64,000 nt of DNA, taken from positions 42,009,182 through 42,073,181 of the forward strand of contig CM068384.1 in NCBI GenBank assembly GCA_034770075.1, in the 5' to 3' direction. This document shows, one piece after another, positions 1 to 11,517 of this stretch (position 1 is its first letter; each line of letters opens with the position of its first letter). The notes under the pieces were generated by a model, which ran no database searches, was not told where the DNA came from, and saw nothing but the letters and a program-made list of their open reading frames with translations. Both the position numbers and the translations under genes were made by a program. This stretch comes from Aralia elata. Taxonomy: Eukaryota > Streptophyta > Magnoliopsida > Apiales > Araliaceae.

Positions 1-115
1 ATTTAGGTCACAAATTTATCGAGTATAAAATAAGGTTTGATTGAGGCTCGTTTAGCTACCGAGTCGAGCACGATCTCAAATCGAGCCCGAGCAGTTTGAA
101 CTTTTCGCATGAATA
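1..115. repeat. TCGAG-rich interspersed repeat, left part
   Basis: This stretch is rich in TCGAG and GAGCCCGAG words, and similar wording resumes at 3476-3680 (TCGAGCGAG, GAGCTCGAAC). It reads as one repeat cut in two by the insert at 116-3475. I cannot name the family, and there is no coding potential. Confidence 0.45.
86..115 (+). repeat. 30-bp direct repeat, left copy, flanking the mitochondrial-like insert
   Basis: These 30 bases (core CCCGAGCAGTTTGAACTTTT) recur at 3476-3505 with two C/T differences. The two copies bracket 116-3475 exactly. This fits a target-site or fill-in duplication made when foreign DNA was captured at a staggered break. The function is inferred from position only. 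Confidence 0.65.
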
Positions 116-153
116 GCTAGTGGTAGAGCACCTCGGGGCTCTACCACTAGCTA
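114..153. repeat. Perfect 16-bp inverted repeat (hairpin)
   Basis: The arm TAGCTAGTGGTAGAGC (114-129) is perfectly complementary to 138-153, with an 8-nt loop. It starts at the left edge of the mitochondrial-like insert. The arm resembles a tRNA D-arm (GTGGTAGAGC), but no acceptor, anticodon or T arm follows, so it is not a tRNA gene. Confidence 0.7.
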
Positions 154-3100
154 TGACCAGGTTTGGCTAAAATGTCTAGAAAGCCTCGTCCCTACGTTGA
201 TTAGAAGGGCGAGTTGGGCGCAAGTCCGGAAAATCCAGATCAAAACTCCAGTTGTTCCCTGGATCTGATTCTCACACCTCCCCATTATTTTATATGAATG
301 AATTGGAAGCGAAATGATAGAGAAGGAGGGGTAGAGAAAGATGTATATAATCTACAACAACTGAGCGGGCTTTCCTCCGGGGCGAATAACAGAGGATGAA
401 TACGACCTGGTGTGAATTGGCTACTCACATTATGGCCCTTTTAAGTCCGCTGCCATTTTCACGACTCATCCCCCGAGTCAACCCCTTATGGCATCGGACT
501 CGTCGCAATCCGCTCCCGAAACTCCACCCTCTCCGGGACAAGAGGATATTCTGAATAGGCAACCAGGCCCCTTTTCCCTCCCCCCTCAAATGGCACTGGA
601 TTTGACAGTAAGACCGAACGGATTACTACCGTCTATTCGCTCGTTCTAGACTAAAGAACTGGTAGCACCTAGATTGACCCGATATAGACCGTGTTCCGTG
701 TCAGACCTCAACTCCTAGGTGGAAATCCCCATTATGAGATCCAGGTATTGCACCCCGGTTTGATTGACTCTGCTAGGCTTGCTACGGCTTGACCGACCCA
801 TCCCATTTTTAATCGGGAAAAAAAGAAGTTAAACCATTCCCCGCTGTAGGGGGTGTTTGGATTGGACATGGAATCCGCCAAGAAAGAATAGAAAATGCTA
901 TCCCACTCCGCTATACCTGCTCCTCGATGCAGAATAAAGGCTTCGAGAGAAACCTTGTTTGCGCACGAATGAATGTATATATCGTAACAGTCGCTTCAAG
1001 CAGTGCTATCTCCGGATGCAAGTCTATTCTTGAGTGAGCTGGACTAGATGTTCGCCTTTTGATATAATGAAGAAATGATAGAATAACTATTGATGTAGGA
1101 TCTCTTTCCCCAACCAACTAAGGAAGGGCAAGCACCTGCTCCTAACAACCATTAATAGGTGTCTATACGTGTACTCAAGAACACAAGAGAGGCCTTCTAG
1201 ACCAATTCTTTACCTCGAGTTCTACCTATACCAAAGTTGCTTCTCATAGAAGAATTTGTTAACGTTCACATAAGGAAGCTTAAACAAGGCGAATTTTAAA
1301 AAAAAGGTCCGAGTCCGAATAAGGGAGACAAAAAGTCCCTGAAAAAGGCAAGCAACTCCTACTCCCCCCAGATTCCTTTATGAAGTCTCTATGGAAGAGC
1401 AGCCCCTAAAGTCTTACACTTCCTGTGGTGTGGAAGGCCTGCCACAATGCCATCCCAACAAAGGAAAATCTTTTCAAGAGAAAGGTGATAAGTAGTCCTA
1501 TATGCACACTTCGTGTGATAAAAGTGAAAAACCGGTAGAACACTTGCTGTGTCCGTGGACAAGAAATTTTATGTTTGGGTCTCCTTTACAACTATAAATA
1601 TCCTCCCACGAGATTACCAGATTTGATCAGTGGCTAGACTCTATGCTCAATCAGCTTAAGAGCAAAGGAGTTGGAACTGAGGATTGTGATTCCTTCCTTA
1701 TTAGCAAACTTATGCTTGAGCATGCAGGAGGCAAGAAATGACTGCAACTTTGGTGAAAAGCAGCCTCACCCATCAGTAGTTATCGCAAATGCGACAGCTA
1801 GAGCGAGAGCAGAGAGCACAGGAAGAGGCGCACCAAGGGGTACAACATATAAGGACTAGAGCGATGGCATATTTATTTGCTAATCTCGTTCTCGCACTAA
1901 CTATACAAGTAGGGGCCGAGATCTTACTTAATCTTAGGGGGTTACGTCTTTTTTTCTATTAGAGTTGAAGACCTCTTTCTAAACAAGAAAAGCCTCGGTC
2001 GTGCTTTTTCTTTTTCTTGCTCAAGCTATTTTTAGCTATCTTCAATAAAAGTCATTCAACTAATGCTTTTTCTTGCTCAAGCTATTTTTAGCATTTTAGT
2101 TTGAGACCTAAGGATTCAGATTCGTTATTAGAAGTGGTTTTGAGGGAAGGAAGGCCAGAGAATCTAGAACCAAAGGACTACTTCTCGTGATGAGTTATTT
2201 GAAGGAATCTTTCGCTAAGAAGTGACCCTACCGAGAGAAGGGTTTAGTTTTCCGTTAAGGCTTGCTTCTTACCTTACGACTTCGCTCCAAAAAAAGAAGT
2301 GATTCTGCCTTACCAATGGGTACTAGCGTCTAAACGCCCTTGAACCATGGGACAACTAAAGGTATAAAGGTATTGGATGCACGATCAATCATCAACTCCT
2401 TTTAATAACCCTTATTAAAACCGTACTTCCCTTTGCTTCCTTCTATAGAGATTTCTTTCGAAAGAAGAAATTGAGAAAATCTAGGTAAAGAAGAATCATA
2501 TAAAAAAAGATTTTGTTCTATACTTTCAATCTTTCTTTCCACCAAGAACTGTGGACTGATCGGAGCAAGAAGCAAGTCTTACTCCCGAGGTGCCTTAGCT
2601 AGCTTTCTGACTCGATCAGCTCATATTCTTTTTTAGAGGAATTGGCATCTTTCCTACCCTAATCCTTGCTTTCCCAAATGTCAGCTAACCAATTACTATA
2701 TATATTAACAAAACATGGATTCTAGCTTGAACCCCGACTTCCTTCCCTAAAAGCTCTACATACACATGTAACCTGAATGCAGATATCCCCTTTTCAATTC
2801 AAGTAAGAAAAATGGGCATTCTAAAGCCCTAGGCTTATGGTGTCCGGAATGGAAGCCCTTTCTTCTATAGAATAAATCTTACTTTTCTATTGTTATAGGG
2901 TGGGTAAGGTAAAAAGTGCCCTTCCTCGGGTGGTTTTTGATGTGTACGAGCCTTGAGTCTGCTCCAACCATCCCACCCATTTTCCAATCCTGAGTAGGCT
3001 CAAAATTTGTATTTTACCTTTCTTTTCGTCATGAATCGGATTTCCCCTCCGTCACGGACATTGAAATAGTACAAGTTTTATTTTTATAAATTTGAAAATA

Positions 3101-3475
3101 GCGCCTTTTTGGCCTACCTTAATTAATCACTTGACTAACCAATAAAATAAAGCCATACTTCAAAGGCAGGAAGAGCCGCACTCGCACCTCCATTAGTCTT
3201 CGATCACTGAAAAGCTTTAATACTTTCTTTAAACGAGGCCTCAAAGCGGATAGCCTACAAGAGACAAAGGTTGCTTGCTTCCTTAACAAAGAAAAGGAAG
3301 AGCAGAAACCTTAGCTCCAACTAAAGTATATAAATAGACTTCCTGACTTCTCTTTTGGTCTTTTGGGAAAGAAAAGGAAATAGGAGCCTTCACTGCAGAT
3401 GAACTTACAGTTGCTGATTACCAAGCGGTCAGGGGCCGGACTAGAGGAATGAACCGGGCAGTTTGAGCAAATTTG
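116..3475. other. Probable mitochondrial-derived insert (NUMT-like), no intact gene
   Basis: The base composition changes sharply here: more GC, many short CTTTCTT/AAGAAAG tracts, TTTCTTTCGAAAGAA-type palindromes near 2455, and a 27-bp repeat at 2010/2066. This texture is typical of intergenic plant mitochondrial DNA and unlike the AT-rich retrotransposons around it. All reading frames are short and none resembles a mitochondrial protein, rRNA or tRNA. The edges are defined by the 30-bp duplication at 86-115 and 3476-3505. The mitochondrial origin is inferred from style, not from an alignment; a plasmid-like or other organellar source is possible. Confidence 0.5.
2010..2092 (+). repeat. 27-bp direct repeat pair
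   Basis: A 27-base sequence beginning CTTTTTCTTGCTCAAGC occurs at 2010-2036 and again at 2066-2092. Short dispersed repeats of this kind are common in plant mitochondrial intergenic DNA and support that reading of the block. Confidence 0.7.
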
Positions 3476-3505
3476 CCCGAGCAGTTTGAACTTTTTGCAC
3501 GAATA
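3476..3505 (+). repeat. 30-bp direct repeat, right copy
   Basis: This is the partner of 86-115, with 28 of 30 bases identical. The TCGAG-rich repeat resumes after it. Confidence 0.65.
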
Positions 3506-3763
3506 TGATCTGAGTATCAATAGAAAATTATAATTTGAGGAGGTTCGAGTAATTTATCGAACATTAAAATTTGCTCATATTTGTATCATTTATATTTCAA
3601 CTTGAGCTCGAATCAAACTTTTAGTCGAGCGAGTACGAATCGAGCTCGAACTATTTGCTCATTTTACAGCCTTAAAAGTGAAGCAGAGCATTGCCAAAGG
3701 ATTGTTTTTGAAAATTTTATTCCTCTAAGCAGGGGAAACTAATGAGAATGAGCAAATGGATTT
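3506..3763. repeat. Resumed TCGAG-rich repeat and non-coding flank
   Basis: This stretch contains GAGCTCGAAT, TCGAGCGAG and GAGCTCGAAC words to about 3680, then plain AT-rich DNA up to the Athila1 insertion point. No gene is visible. Confidence 0.4.
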
Positions 3764-3922
3764 TGATGAGTAGGTTTTAACCTACGAGTTTGATACGTCT
3801 TTGGCTTAATTCTTTACAGTCTTTAAGTGTGTTTAGTATCTTTTTATTTGTTTTCGTATTGCTTTTGTAGGTCGAGGTTGGCTGCAGGTTAGAAGAAGAA
3901 ACAAATAGCTGGGTGCAGGGCA

Positions 3923-4021
3923 ACCTCGCTGGGGCGAGAATTCATGGGCTATTTTTCTCGCCGGGGTGAGACCTCGCCGGGGCCAGGACTTTTGTGAAGA
4001 ATTTCTCGCCGGGGCGAGAAT
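3923..4021 (+). promoter_or_regulatory. Array of four GC-rich inverted repeats in Athila1 U3
   Basis: Four near-copies of TTCTCGCCGGGGCGAGAA lie at about 3923, 3955, 3972 and 4002. Each has CTCGCC and GGCGAG arms around a 2-nt centre. The last copy ends about 115 bp before the TATA box. The 3' LTR keeps three copies (27886-27958) because a 16-bp deletion removed one. The motif recurs in opposite orientation at 24467-24629, ahead of ORF3. A protein-binding or enhancer role is inference. Confidence 0.7.
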
Positions 4022-4134
4022 GCGGCTGATGGAAATTAAAAGACTTTTCAGCAATCAGTTATTTTGGAAAGGTTGAAGCTAACAAGGATTCTACCTACCA
4101 CTCTGATGAGGAGACTAGAGGAGGCTTATGAGGA

Positions 4135-4142
4135 TATAAATA
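4135..4142 (+). promoter_or_regulatory. TATA box of Athila1 5' LTR
   Basis: TATAAATA sits in GGATATAAATAAGAG, with its partner at 28073-28080 in the 3' LTR. It is the best TATA match in the LTR and lies just downstream of the GC-rich array. Confidence 0.6.
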
Positions 4143-5069
4143 AGAGATAACACATTGGATAAAGAGGACACACGGAGATTGAATTTTCAGAGCTGAGCAA
4201 GGAGATTGAAGATCAAGTCAAGCATCGTGAGGAATTCAGATTGGAGGACTAGAGATTATATTGAGTTTTCTTTTAATCCTTTATCCCTGATTTGTAATTA
4301 ATTATGATGACTTATTTTGAAATTCTAGTTTTTATTGTCAGTATGAACTAAACCTTTTAATTAAGGCTACAATTGAACCAGTTATATTTATGACTTAACT
4401 ATCTATTTGATTTCAGTTATTCAATCAATTTGAGTTGTCTATATTATTCTATGCTTATTGATTAATTGTTTGGCCAACAATTTAGCGTAATATTCTAGGT
4501 GAATTCGGGAGATGCAATCTAGGGTTAGAACTGGATGAGATAGCATGTATTCTTAATTATTTGCATGTGTTGAATAATTAGGATTGTGAAGTGAATAGGG
4601 ATATCTCTTTGCTGCATGTAACAATTGGAAATTGAAGCTTAATGAATTTAATCCTTTGGTTTTGCATAGGAATATCGCAGAGTTAATTGGATTAGATAGA
4701 TTTATTTGATCACTTGGAAAAGGGCTTATAAATACAATTAAATTTCTGTTAACAACTCTATTGAAGTGAATAATTGGAATGCGTAGATAGATTGGTTTAT
4801 GATATAATTTGGGGATATTGTAGTCTTAATCTTTTTAAATCTGAATTTCAACCTTTGTGATTATTGTCAATATTAGTGTTAATTTAATTAGTTTAAATCA
4901 ATATTCAAATTGCGATTGTTTAATAGAATAACCATAATTTAAATTGACAGTTGGAGATATAAAACATAATAATTCCTGTGGGTTCGACACTCTATCTTAT
5001 CACTTTAGTACTTGTTGACCGTGTATACTTGCACGTAATTGTTGATTGTGAAATCGGGCAACAAGTTTT

Positions 5070-5088
5070 TGGCGCCGTTGCTGGGGAT
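5070..5088 (+). other. Primer binding site, tRNA-Asp
   Basis: TGGCGCCGTTGCTGGGGAT lies six bases after the LTR. It is complementary to the 3' end of plant tRNA-Asp(GTC) (...CCCCGGCAACGGCGCCA) with one G:U-tolerated change. tRNA-Asp is the usual Athila primer. Confidence 0.9.
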
Positions 5089-5175
5089 TATTTGTGTTTA
5101 TAATTTTCAATATCAGTTTAATTAAGTCTGTTCTTATTAAGCAAACTTATTTTTCTTTTGTTTTTTGATTCGTTT

Positions 5176-7656
5176 ATGCAAACGCGATCAAAACAACCGG
5201 AACTCGTGCAGTGTGAGGATCATCTTGAGAAAAAGCTACGTCAGCTGAGAAAATTCTGTCGGGAGACAATTGAGAAAGAGAAAATGGCTAACAAAGAACA
5301 GAAATCATTGAGGGAATATGCTATGCCTAAGATAGACGAGATCAAATCAAGCATCACGAGACCAGCTATCACCGCTAATTCCTTTGAGATCAAGCCGGGA
5401 ACAATTCATATGATTCAGAATGCGGTACAGTTTGGGGGATTAGCTAACGATGAGCCGAATGAACACTTGGTTAGCTTTCTAGAGATTTGTGATACATTCA
5501 AATATCCCAATGTGACAGATGATGCAGTGAGATTACGTTTGTTTCTGTTTACACTAAGAGATAAAGCAAAGAGTTGGTTGCACTCACTGCCGCCAGGGTC
5601 CATCACAACTTGGGATGATCTAGCTCAGAAATTCCTAGCGAAATTCTTCCCGCCAGCTAAGTCGGCTAAGTTGAGAAACGAGATTTCTACATTTGGGCAA
5701 CAACATGGAGAGTCACTATACGAGGCTTGGGAAAGGTGCAAGGAGTTATTGAGAAAATGTCCACATCATGGGCTACCCAAGTGGCTACAAGTTCAGACAT
5801 TCTACAATGGGTTGAATAGTGACACTCGAACAAGCATTGATGCAGCTACGGGAGGAGCACTTATGGATAAAAGTTTTGAGGAAGCTTTCACTTTGTTAGA
5901 GACGATGACTGCAAATAACTATCAATGGCCGACTTCCAGAATGAATCAACAAAAGGTAGCTGAAGTATTGGAAGTAGATGCGGCCACGACACTAACAGCT
6001 CAGATGGCAGCCATGTCTAAGAAGATTGAAGCTTTGGCCAAATCGAAAGTCCAGCAAGTAGCCTATGTGTGTGAGCTATATGCAGGTGCACATCCGACGG
6101 AGTATTATGCCATTAATCCAGAATCGGTACAGTTTTTGGGGAGCTATAACAGACCGCAACAGCCATATCAGAATGCTTATAATCTGAGGTGGAAGAATCA
6201 TCTAGGTTTCTCTTGGAGCAATAACACTCAGACTCAAAATCTAGCTCCAAGACCAAAGAATCCCTCAGGTTTTCAGAACCAAGCTCCACAAAATGCAGAA
6301 AGAAAACTGAGTTTAGAAGAATCGTTGGCAAGATTCATCACAACGTCTGAGAAAAGAATGAATGAACAAGATAAGCTGTTAACTCAGGTAGATTTGAATG
6401 TGAAAAGCCAGGCAGTGTCAATTAGGAACTTGGAAAATCAGCTGGGATAGTTGGCTCACGTCTTGAACAGTCGACCACAAGGAGCACTTCCAAGCGATAC
6501 AGAGGTTAACCCGAGAACGGATGGAAAAGAACATTGTAAGACTGTCACCTTAAGGAGTGGAAAAGAGCTTCCTGATACGGTAAAAGGGAATTCTAAACCA
6601 GAAACAGTTGTGGAGAATGAAGATGAGGTAACCCCGATGAAAAGTAAGGCGGACGAATTAGAAAAGGTGAAAGATTCAGGGTCGGAGACAAAGTCAAAAG
6701 AACTCAAGCCGGATAGTGTAGTGCCTCCCGTACCATTCCCTCAAAGATTGCAGAAAGCTAAGTTAGATAAGCAATTTTCCAGATTCTTAGATGTTTTCAA
6801 GAAACTGCACATTAACATACCATTTGCAGAAGCCCTGGAACAGATGCCCAGTTATGCAAAATTCATGAAGGAGGTTTTGGCAAAGAAGAGAAAATTGGGT
6901 GAATTCGAGACTGTGGCATTAACCGAGGAATGCAGTGCAATTTTGCAGAACAAATATTCACCCAAACTAAAGGATCCAAGAAGCTTCAATATTCCATGTG
7001 TAATTGGTAACCAGTTCTCTGGAAGGGCATTGTGTGACTTAGGATCTAGCATCAATTTAATGTCGTTATCAGTTTACACTCAGCTTGGGCTAAAGGCACC
7101 AAAACCGAAATACATCAGCTTACAGTTGGCAGACAGGTCAGTGACATATCCGAGGGGTATTGTGGAAGATATTTTGGTTAAGGTTGATAAATTCATCTTC
7201 CCGACTGACTTCATCATTTTGGATTACGAAGAGGATAAGGAAATTCCCATCATATTAGGTCGTCCATTCTTAGAAACAGGGAGAACGTTGATAGATGTAC
7301 AAAAAGGTGAATTGACAATCAGAGTTCAAGATCAGCAAGTCACCTTCAACGTGTTTAAATCAATGAAATTCCCCAAGGAAGGCGAGGAATGCTTACGGAT
7401 AGACTTGCTAGACGAAATTGTGAATGAACGAACCAATGCAAGTTATTGTGAAGATCCATTAGAAGCTGCCCTGATTGGGATAGACACTTTTGATAATTTT
7501 GATGAGTGGGATTGTGTCAAGATTTTAGACGCGTTACCTATTTCTCGGAAATTCAGCCGACAATTTGATACACTTGACCGACCAAAAGAAGGAGAAAAGA
7601 GGTCCAAACCGTCAGTGGAAGAACCGCCTATGCTTGAACTCAAACCCCTTCCAACC
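5176..7656 (+). pseudogene. gag-pro: Athila1 gag and protease, one in-frame stop, cut by Tekay1
   Basis: This encodes the capsid/nucleocapsid polyprotein and the start of the protease-polymerase polyprotein. The first ATG (MQTRSK) is at 5176. The Gag core with FGGLANDEPNEHLVSFLEIC and SITTWDDLAQKF is the conserved retrotrans_gag region. A nucleocapsid zinc knuckle is damaged: Athila2 keeps CELCTGAHPTEYC, but here two cysteines have become tyrosine (about 6070-6105). A TAG at 6448-6450 replaces the CAG (Gln) of Athila2, and the same frame continues. The aspartic protease motif CDLGSS is near 7033-7050. The frame enters the nested LTR at 7657 and resumes at 21261 in register once the nested element and one target copy are discounted. 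Confidence 0.88.
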
Positions 7657-8999
7657 TGTGACGGCCCCAAATCTCTACACTCCCCTGTAGCAGATCTGGT
7701 GCTCACGTGAAGCTAAACAACTATAAATATTCAATAAAATATGACTTCTATCTATCCAAGGTTCACAGTATCCCATAACAGGTACTAGTTCCGGCCAGAA
7801 CGTTGTCTGTGTTTGGATACCCTCACTTGGATATATAGATTCATATCTAATGAATACCTCTTTCATATTTATATTCCCTATCTATCTGACATGCACAATA
7901 TTAATGATACGATTGTTCATAGAACTGAGGGGCGCATTCCGGTAAAGATGGCACCTTACCGGCGCTCATTAAGTGTAACCTCAGAGCTTATATGACTTTC
8001 AATATCATTTAAATACCCTCATTCAGATGTATAGTTCGTATAGATACTGTATCTAACTTAGTACAACTATGCTAAACAAAATAAAGATCAGAGTATAACG
8101 CATTCGATGAAATAAAGGATCATAATATATTGCATATCATTTGGTTCGATTACATTGTTCTCAGTACTAAGTTATTACAACAAAGCCTTATAAAAGACTT
8201 GAATTATTCAGAACAGAAATTAAAACTAATAAACATGTCCTTTTCCTTTATCTGTACCAGAGGTGCTGGGTTTATCATTTAAAGCTGCATAGAAGATATG
8301 CGCAAGAATGAGCTACAAAATGCTCAGCAAGTTCATTTGAATATGTAAACACAATGTGTTTGATTTGAAAGATGTTAGTTGATGTATATAACTGAGGGTT
8401 CTGTACCAGAACCATATATTTCATTTAGTTCTATCAGTCTTCAAGGACTTAGAACCATTTGATTTCGGATATCTGGTAGGTGATCAGCCTCACCAATATC
8501 CTAGGAGTATGCATATCATCCTACTATTTATGTCAATTTTATTCCATTGACGTCACACTACCTTATCATAAGGCTTTCGAGATCACCTTCCATCCAAAGT
8601 GTCTCATTTTACTAAGTATAAGATGTCGTACCAAAACAATTTGGTTTGACACAACAAATTTCAGCTTTAATATATGAACAATGATTCATTTTTAAGTTAT
8701 GCTGAACAAGAAGCAATAACTTCACAATAATTGATAGCAAGATGTATAATACTTGCATAATATAAGTTGAGTAAGGTTAGGACACTTGCCTTAGCATAGT
8801 TCGTTATAATTTAATTTCACACAAGGTGTCAACGTACGTGGTCTATGTTGACAAATATATAAGTGTTCGAATTTATATAAACATGTATTACGCTAATCTA
8901 GACAAGTTTCATTAAGGTTCGACGTTGATTCGGTATCTCGGTCGCGTCCTTATAATAGCTAAACACATAGATTGTTCGATAAAACTTCAATTGGAAGCT

Positions 9000-9757
9000 T
9001 AAATATTAGATTAGATAAGATAATTATCATTTCTAATACTTTTAGAACCTTAATATTATTTTTAAATAATTTTTATAAGCTTGGAAGTATTTTTAAATAA
9101 TTTTATAAACTTAGGAATAATTTTAAATGATTTTATTATCACTTAGAATAATTTTTAAAACATTAATATGTTATTAAATAATTTATTTGTCATTTAGAAT
9201 ATTTTTAGATATCTAAAATATTATTTAAATAATTTATTTATCATTTATAATATTTTTAGAAAGATTTAAATGATTTATTTTATCATTAATAATATTTTTA
9301 GAATTTATTTTATCATTAAAATAATTTATTTATTACTTATAATAATTTCCAAAGCTTAATTTAATATTTAAATGATTTAATTATCATTTATAATATTTTT
9401 AAATACTTAATATATTATTTAAATAATTTATTTATCATTAATAATATTTAAATATTTAATATTTTATTTAATTATTATATAATAATTTTATTTACTTTAA
9501 TATCATTTTTAAATAATTAATATAATTATTAAATGATTTAATATCATTTTTAAATAATTAAGATAATTATTAAATGATTTATTATAATTATTATTTATTA
9601 TTTAATTAAATTAAATAATATTTCTGATTATATAAAAATATTAAAAATAAATTTTTATAATTTAAAATGAATTATTGAATATATTTATGAATTATTAATA
9701 ATTATTTATTTATTTTATAATTTATTTAATTAATTTTTATTTATTTATATTAAAAAT
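9000..9757. repeat. AT-rich low-complexity block in Tekay1 LTR
   Basis: About 750 bp consists of quasi-repeats of TAAATGATTTATTTATCATT and ATAATATTTTTA. The block is duplicated in the other LTR at about 18600-19357. It could be a matrix-attachment-like or merely degenerate tract; nothing in the sequence decides this. Confidence 0.75.
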
Positions 9758-10487
9758 CCGTCGCTAAAGGGCTTTAGCGACGGTCTGCATCCGTTCTTAG
9801 CTTTCTGGGTTTGAACATGCATTTCGTCGCTAAAGGTGTTCTTCATGAAGAACACTTGGTTAATGTCCAACAGTGACTTTTGACCTCAAATTAATCTCAG
9901 CTCGTTCATTGTTTGTGTTTGATTTTTGTTTGTTGTTATAGCCAACATGGCAATGTACAACGACATGTTAAATTTCATCTCAAATTAAATCATATCATGC
10001 TAGATAATTAATGGTCAAACTAGCCGGTTCAAACTATTCTTGAGTTTCTGGATTACCCAGAAACTCAGTCAGTCATGGTCGGTCAACGTGGTTTGACCAT
10101 GAATAACTTTGATTTCAGTTTAGCTAAATGTGTTTTTATGATTTGTAATTATAGTTTACATAGCAAACAACAGCTACAAACATTAAAACCTCATAAATTA
10201 TATCGTTTAGGCATGATCTGGGTTGCTTACTTTCTTGTCAGGATACTGTCAGAACATTCAAACGATTTCTGGGTTACCCAGAAATCAGTTTACATGGTCA
10301 GTCAATGGGTTTTGACCATTAATAACTTTAATTCTAGAGATAATTTAACCATTCTACAAGTCGAATTTTAAAGCTAACATGCCATACTACTGATTCATGC
10401 TTTAAAACACATCAAACAAACATTTTAAGCGGATCAAAAGCTCTGACAAAATAACTTGTCAGACTGTTCTTGACTGCCAAGAACAGT
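9758..10487. repeat. Cluster of five short inverted repeats in Tekay1 LTR
   Basis: Hairpin-forming sequences lie at 9758-9783 (CCGTCGCTAAAG arms, 2-nt loop), 9836-9855 (perfect 20-bp palindrome GTGTTCTTCATGAAGAACAC), 10041-10067 (11-bp arms), 10264-10286 (GATTTCTGGG arms) and 10463-10487 (ACTGTTCTTG arms). The same five occur in the other LTR with scattered substitutions; the first is partly broken there. Confidence 0.8.
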
Positions 10488-10767
10488 TTGGGTTTTTGAT
10501 CAAATTCGACCCTTTAAACGTTATGGTTACTTGTTTAACCAACCCAGATCATCATATAACATGTTTATGCATACTCCTAAACATCTAAAACATAAAATTT
10601 TTGCAGGCTTGAAGATCAAACATAAAATTAGGGTTTTACACATTTTTCTTCAAATTTTTGATTTCTGACTTTTGATTCTGAGCTTGTGGTTGCAGAGGCT
10701 TGTTATGGTATGTTTATAAGTGTATAAGCTTTGTAAAATTCGTAGCTTAACTGACCAACATCTCATT

Positions 10768-10777
10768 CTATTTATAG
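10768..10777 (-). promoter_or_regulatory. TATA box of Tekay1 3' LTR
   Basis: On the minus strand it reads CTATAAATAG, about 885 bp from the LTR start. The identical site in the 5' LTR is at 20368-20377. The same decamer occurs at the equivalent place in the solo LTR, the LARD LTRs and the Athila2 LTRs. Confidence 0.65.
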
Positions 10778-11106
10778 CAACTTGGAATTAGGGTTTCTTA
10801 GGTTAGTTTCCAAACTTTGCCTCCAAAAATACCCTAACCTTGGGACTTGTGCTGCTCTCCATCTGATCTTGTTCACCTACTTGTGCTGGAGTTATGAAAA
10901 TATCTGATTTGTGTTCTTATCCTATTTTAATTGGTTTAAACTTTTATTTTTGATTTATTTACTTACTAATTAAACCTAGATTTTTGCTAATCATGATTAG
11001 GATGTTTAATCATGTTTAGTAATAACTTAATTAAGATAATATATCATAATTAAAGTTTATGATTTTATAATTTAGTGTTATCAAATCAAATTAGGATTTT
11101 AGGGTT

Positions 11107-11345
11107 CCGAATTAGGGTTTAGGGTTTCAAATTAGGGTTTAGGATTTTCAATCTTCAATTAGGGTTTTAATATAAGTTCAATGATTCATAATTAATATTA
11201 TGATTCATTACTTAGAATCTAATTATATCAATTAAGATTCTTGTACCGTAATTAGGGTTTTAATTGACCAATTCGGACAACTTTTACCGATTAGGGTTTT
11301 CTAATTAGGGTTTCTATTTCAATTTAACATTTTAAACCCTAATTA
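11107..11345 (-). promoter_or_regulatory. Run of telobox-like motifs in Tekay1 U3
   Basis: About seven TAGGGTTT words (AAACCCTA on the element strand) fall within ~210 bp, including TTAGGGTTTAGGGTTT, with one in the opposite sense near 11336. They lie between the AAGCACGAC motifs and the TATA box. Teloboxes are known plant promoter elements; a role here is inference. Confidence 0.55.
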
Positions 11346-11392
11346 ACTTATTTTAGAATTTTATCAGTTAATATAATATTATATTAACTCCG

Positions 11393-11517
11393 AAGCACGA
11401 CAAATCACTTTGTCATTTCGAAGCACGACACAACAACTTCTAAAAATAATTTGCCGGAACGCTTCTCGGTGAATTCGCTGGAAGCACGACAAATCATTTT
11501 GTCCGTGTAAGCACGAC
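11393..11517 (-). promoter_or_regulatory. Four AAGCACGAC motifs in Tekay1 U3
   Basis: AAGCACGAC occurs at 11393, 11421, 11482 and 11509, twice as AAGCACGACAAATCA and twice as AAGCACGACACAAC. The same word forms the tandem array in the LARD LTRs and occurs in the solo LTR at about 32480-32590. Confidence 0.7.

Larger units (their letters stand above)
3764..5063 (+). repeat. Athila1 5' LTR
   Basis: It starts TGATGAG and ends GGGCAACA, and it aligns over its full length to 27718-29002. It holds four GC-rich CTCGCC..GGCGAG repeats (3923-4021), a TATA box (4135-4142) and an AT-rich downstream part. U3 is therefore about 400 bp and R plus U5 about 900 bp. Confidence 0.93.

Noticed and set aside
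114..153. tRNA gene suggested by GTGGTAGAGC
   Set aside because: Only a D-arm-like word; no acceptor stem, anticodon arm or T arm can be built around it.
911..4054. Short open frames in the mitochondrial-like block and the 5' LTR
   Set aside because: 60-75 codons, no homology or codon pattern recognised; expected by chance.
7675..8677. Small frames repeated at 17278-18280
   Set aside because: Identical in both LTRs only because the LTRs are recent copies; not coding.
11107..11345. Interstitial telomere repeat
   Set aside because: TTTAGGG words are separated by unrelated bases, not head-to-tail; better read as teloboxes in U3.
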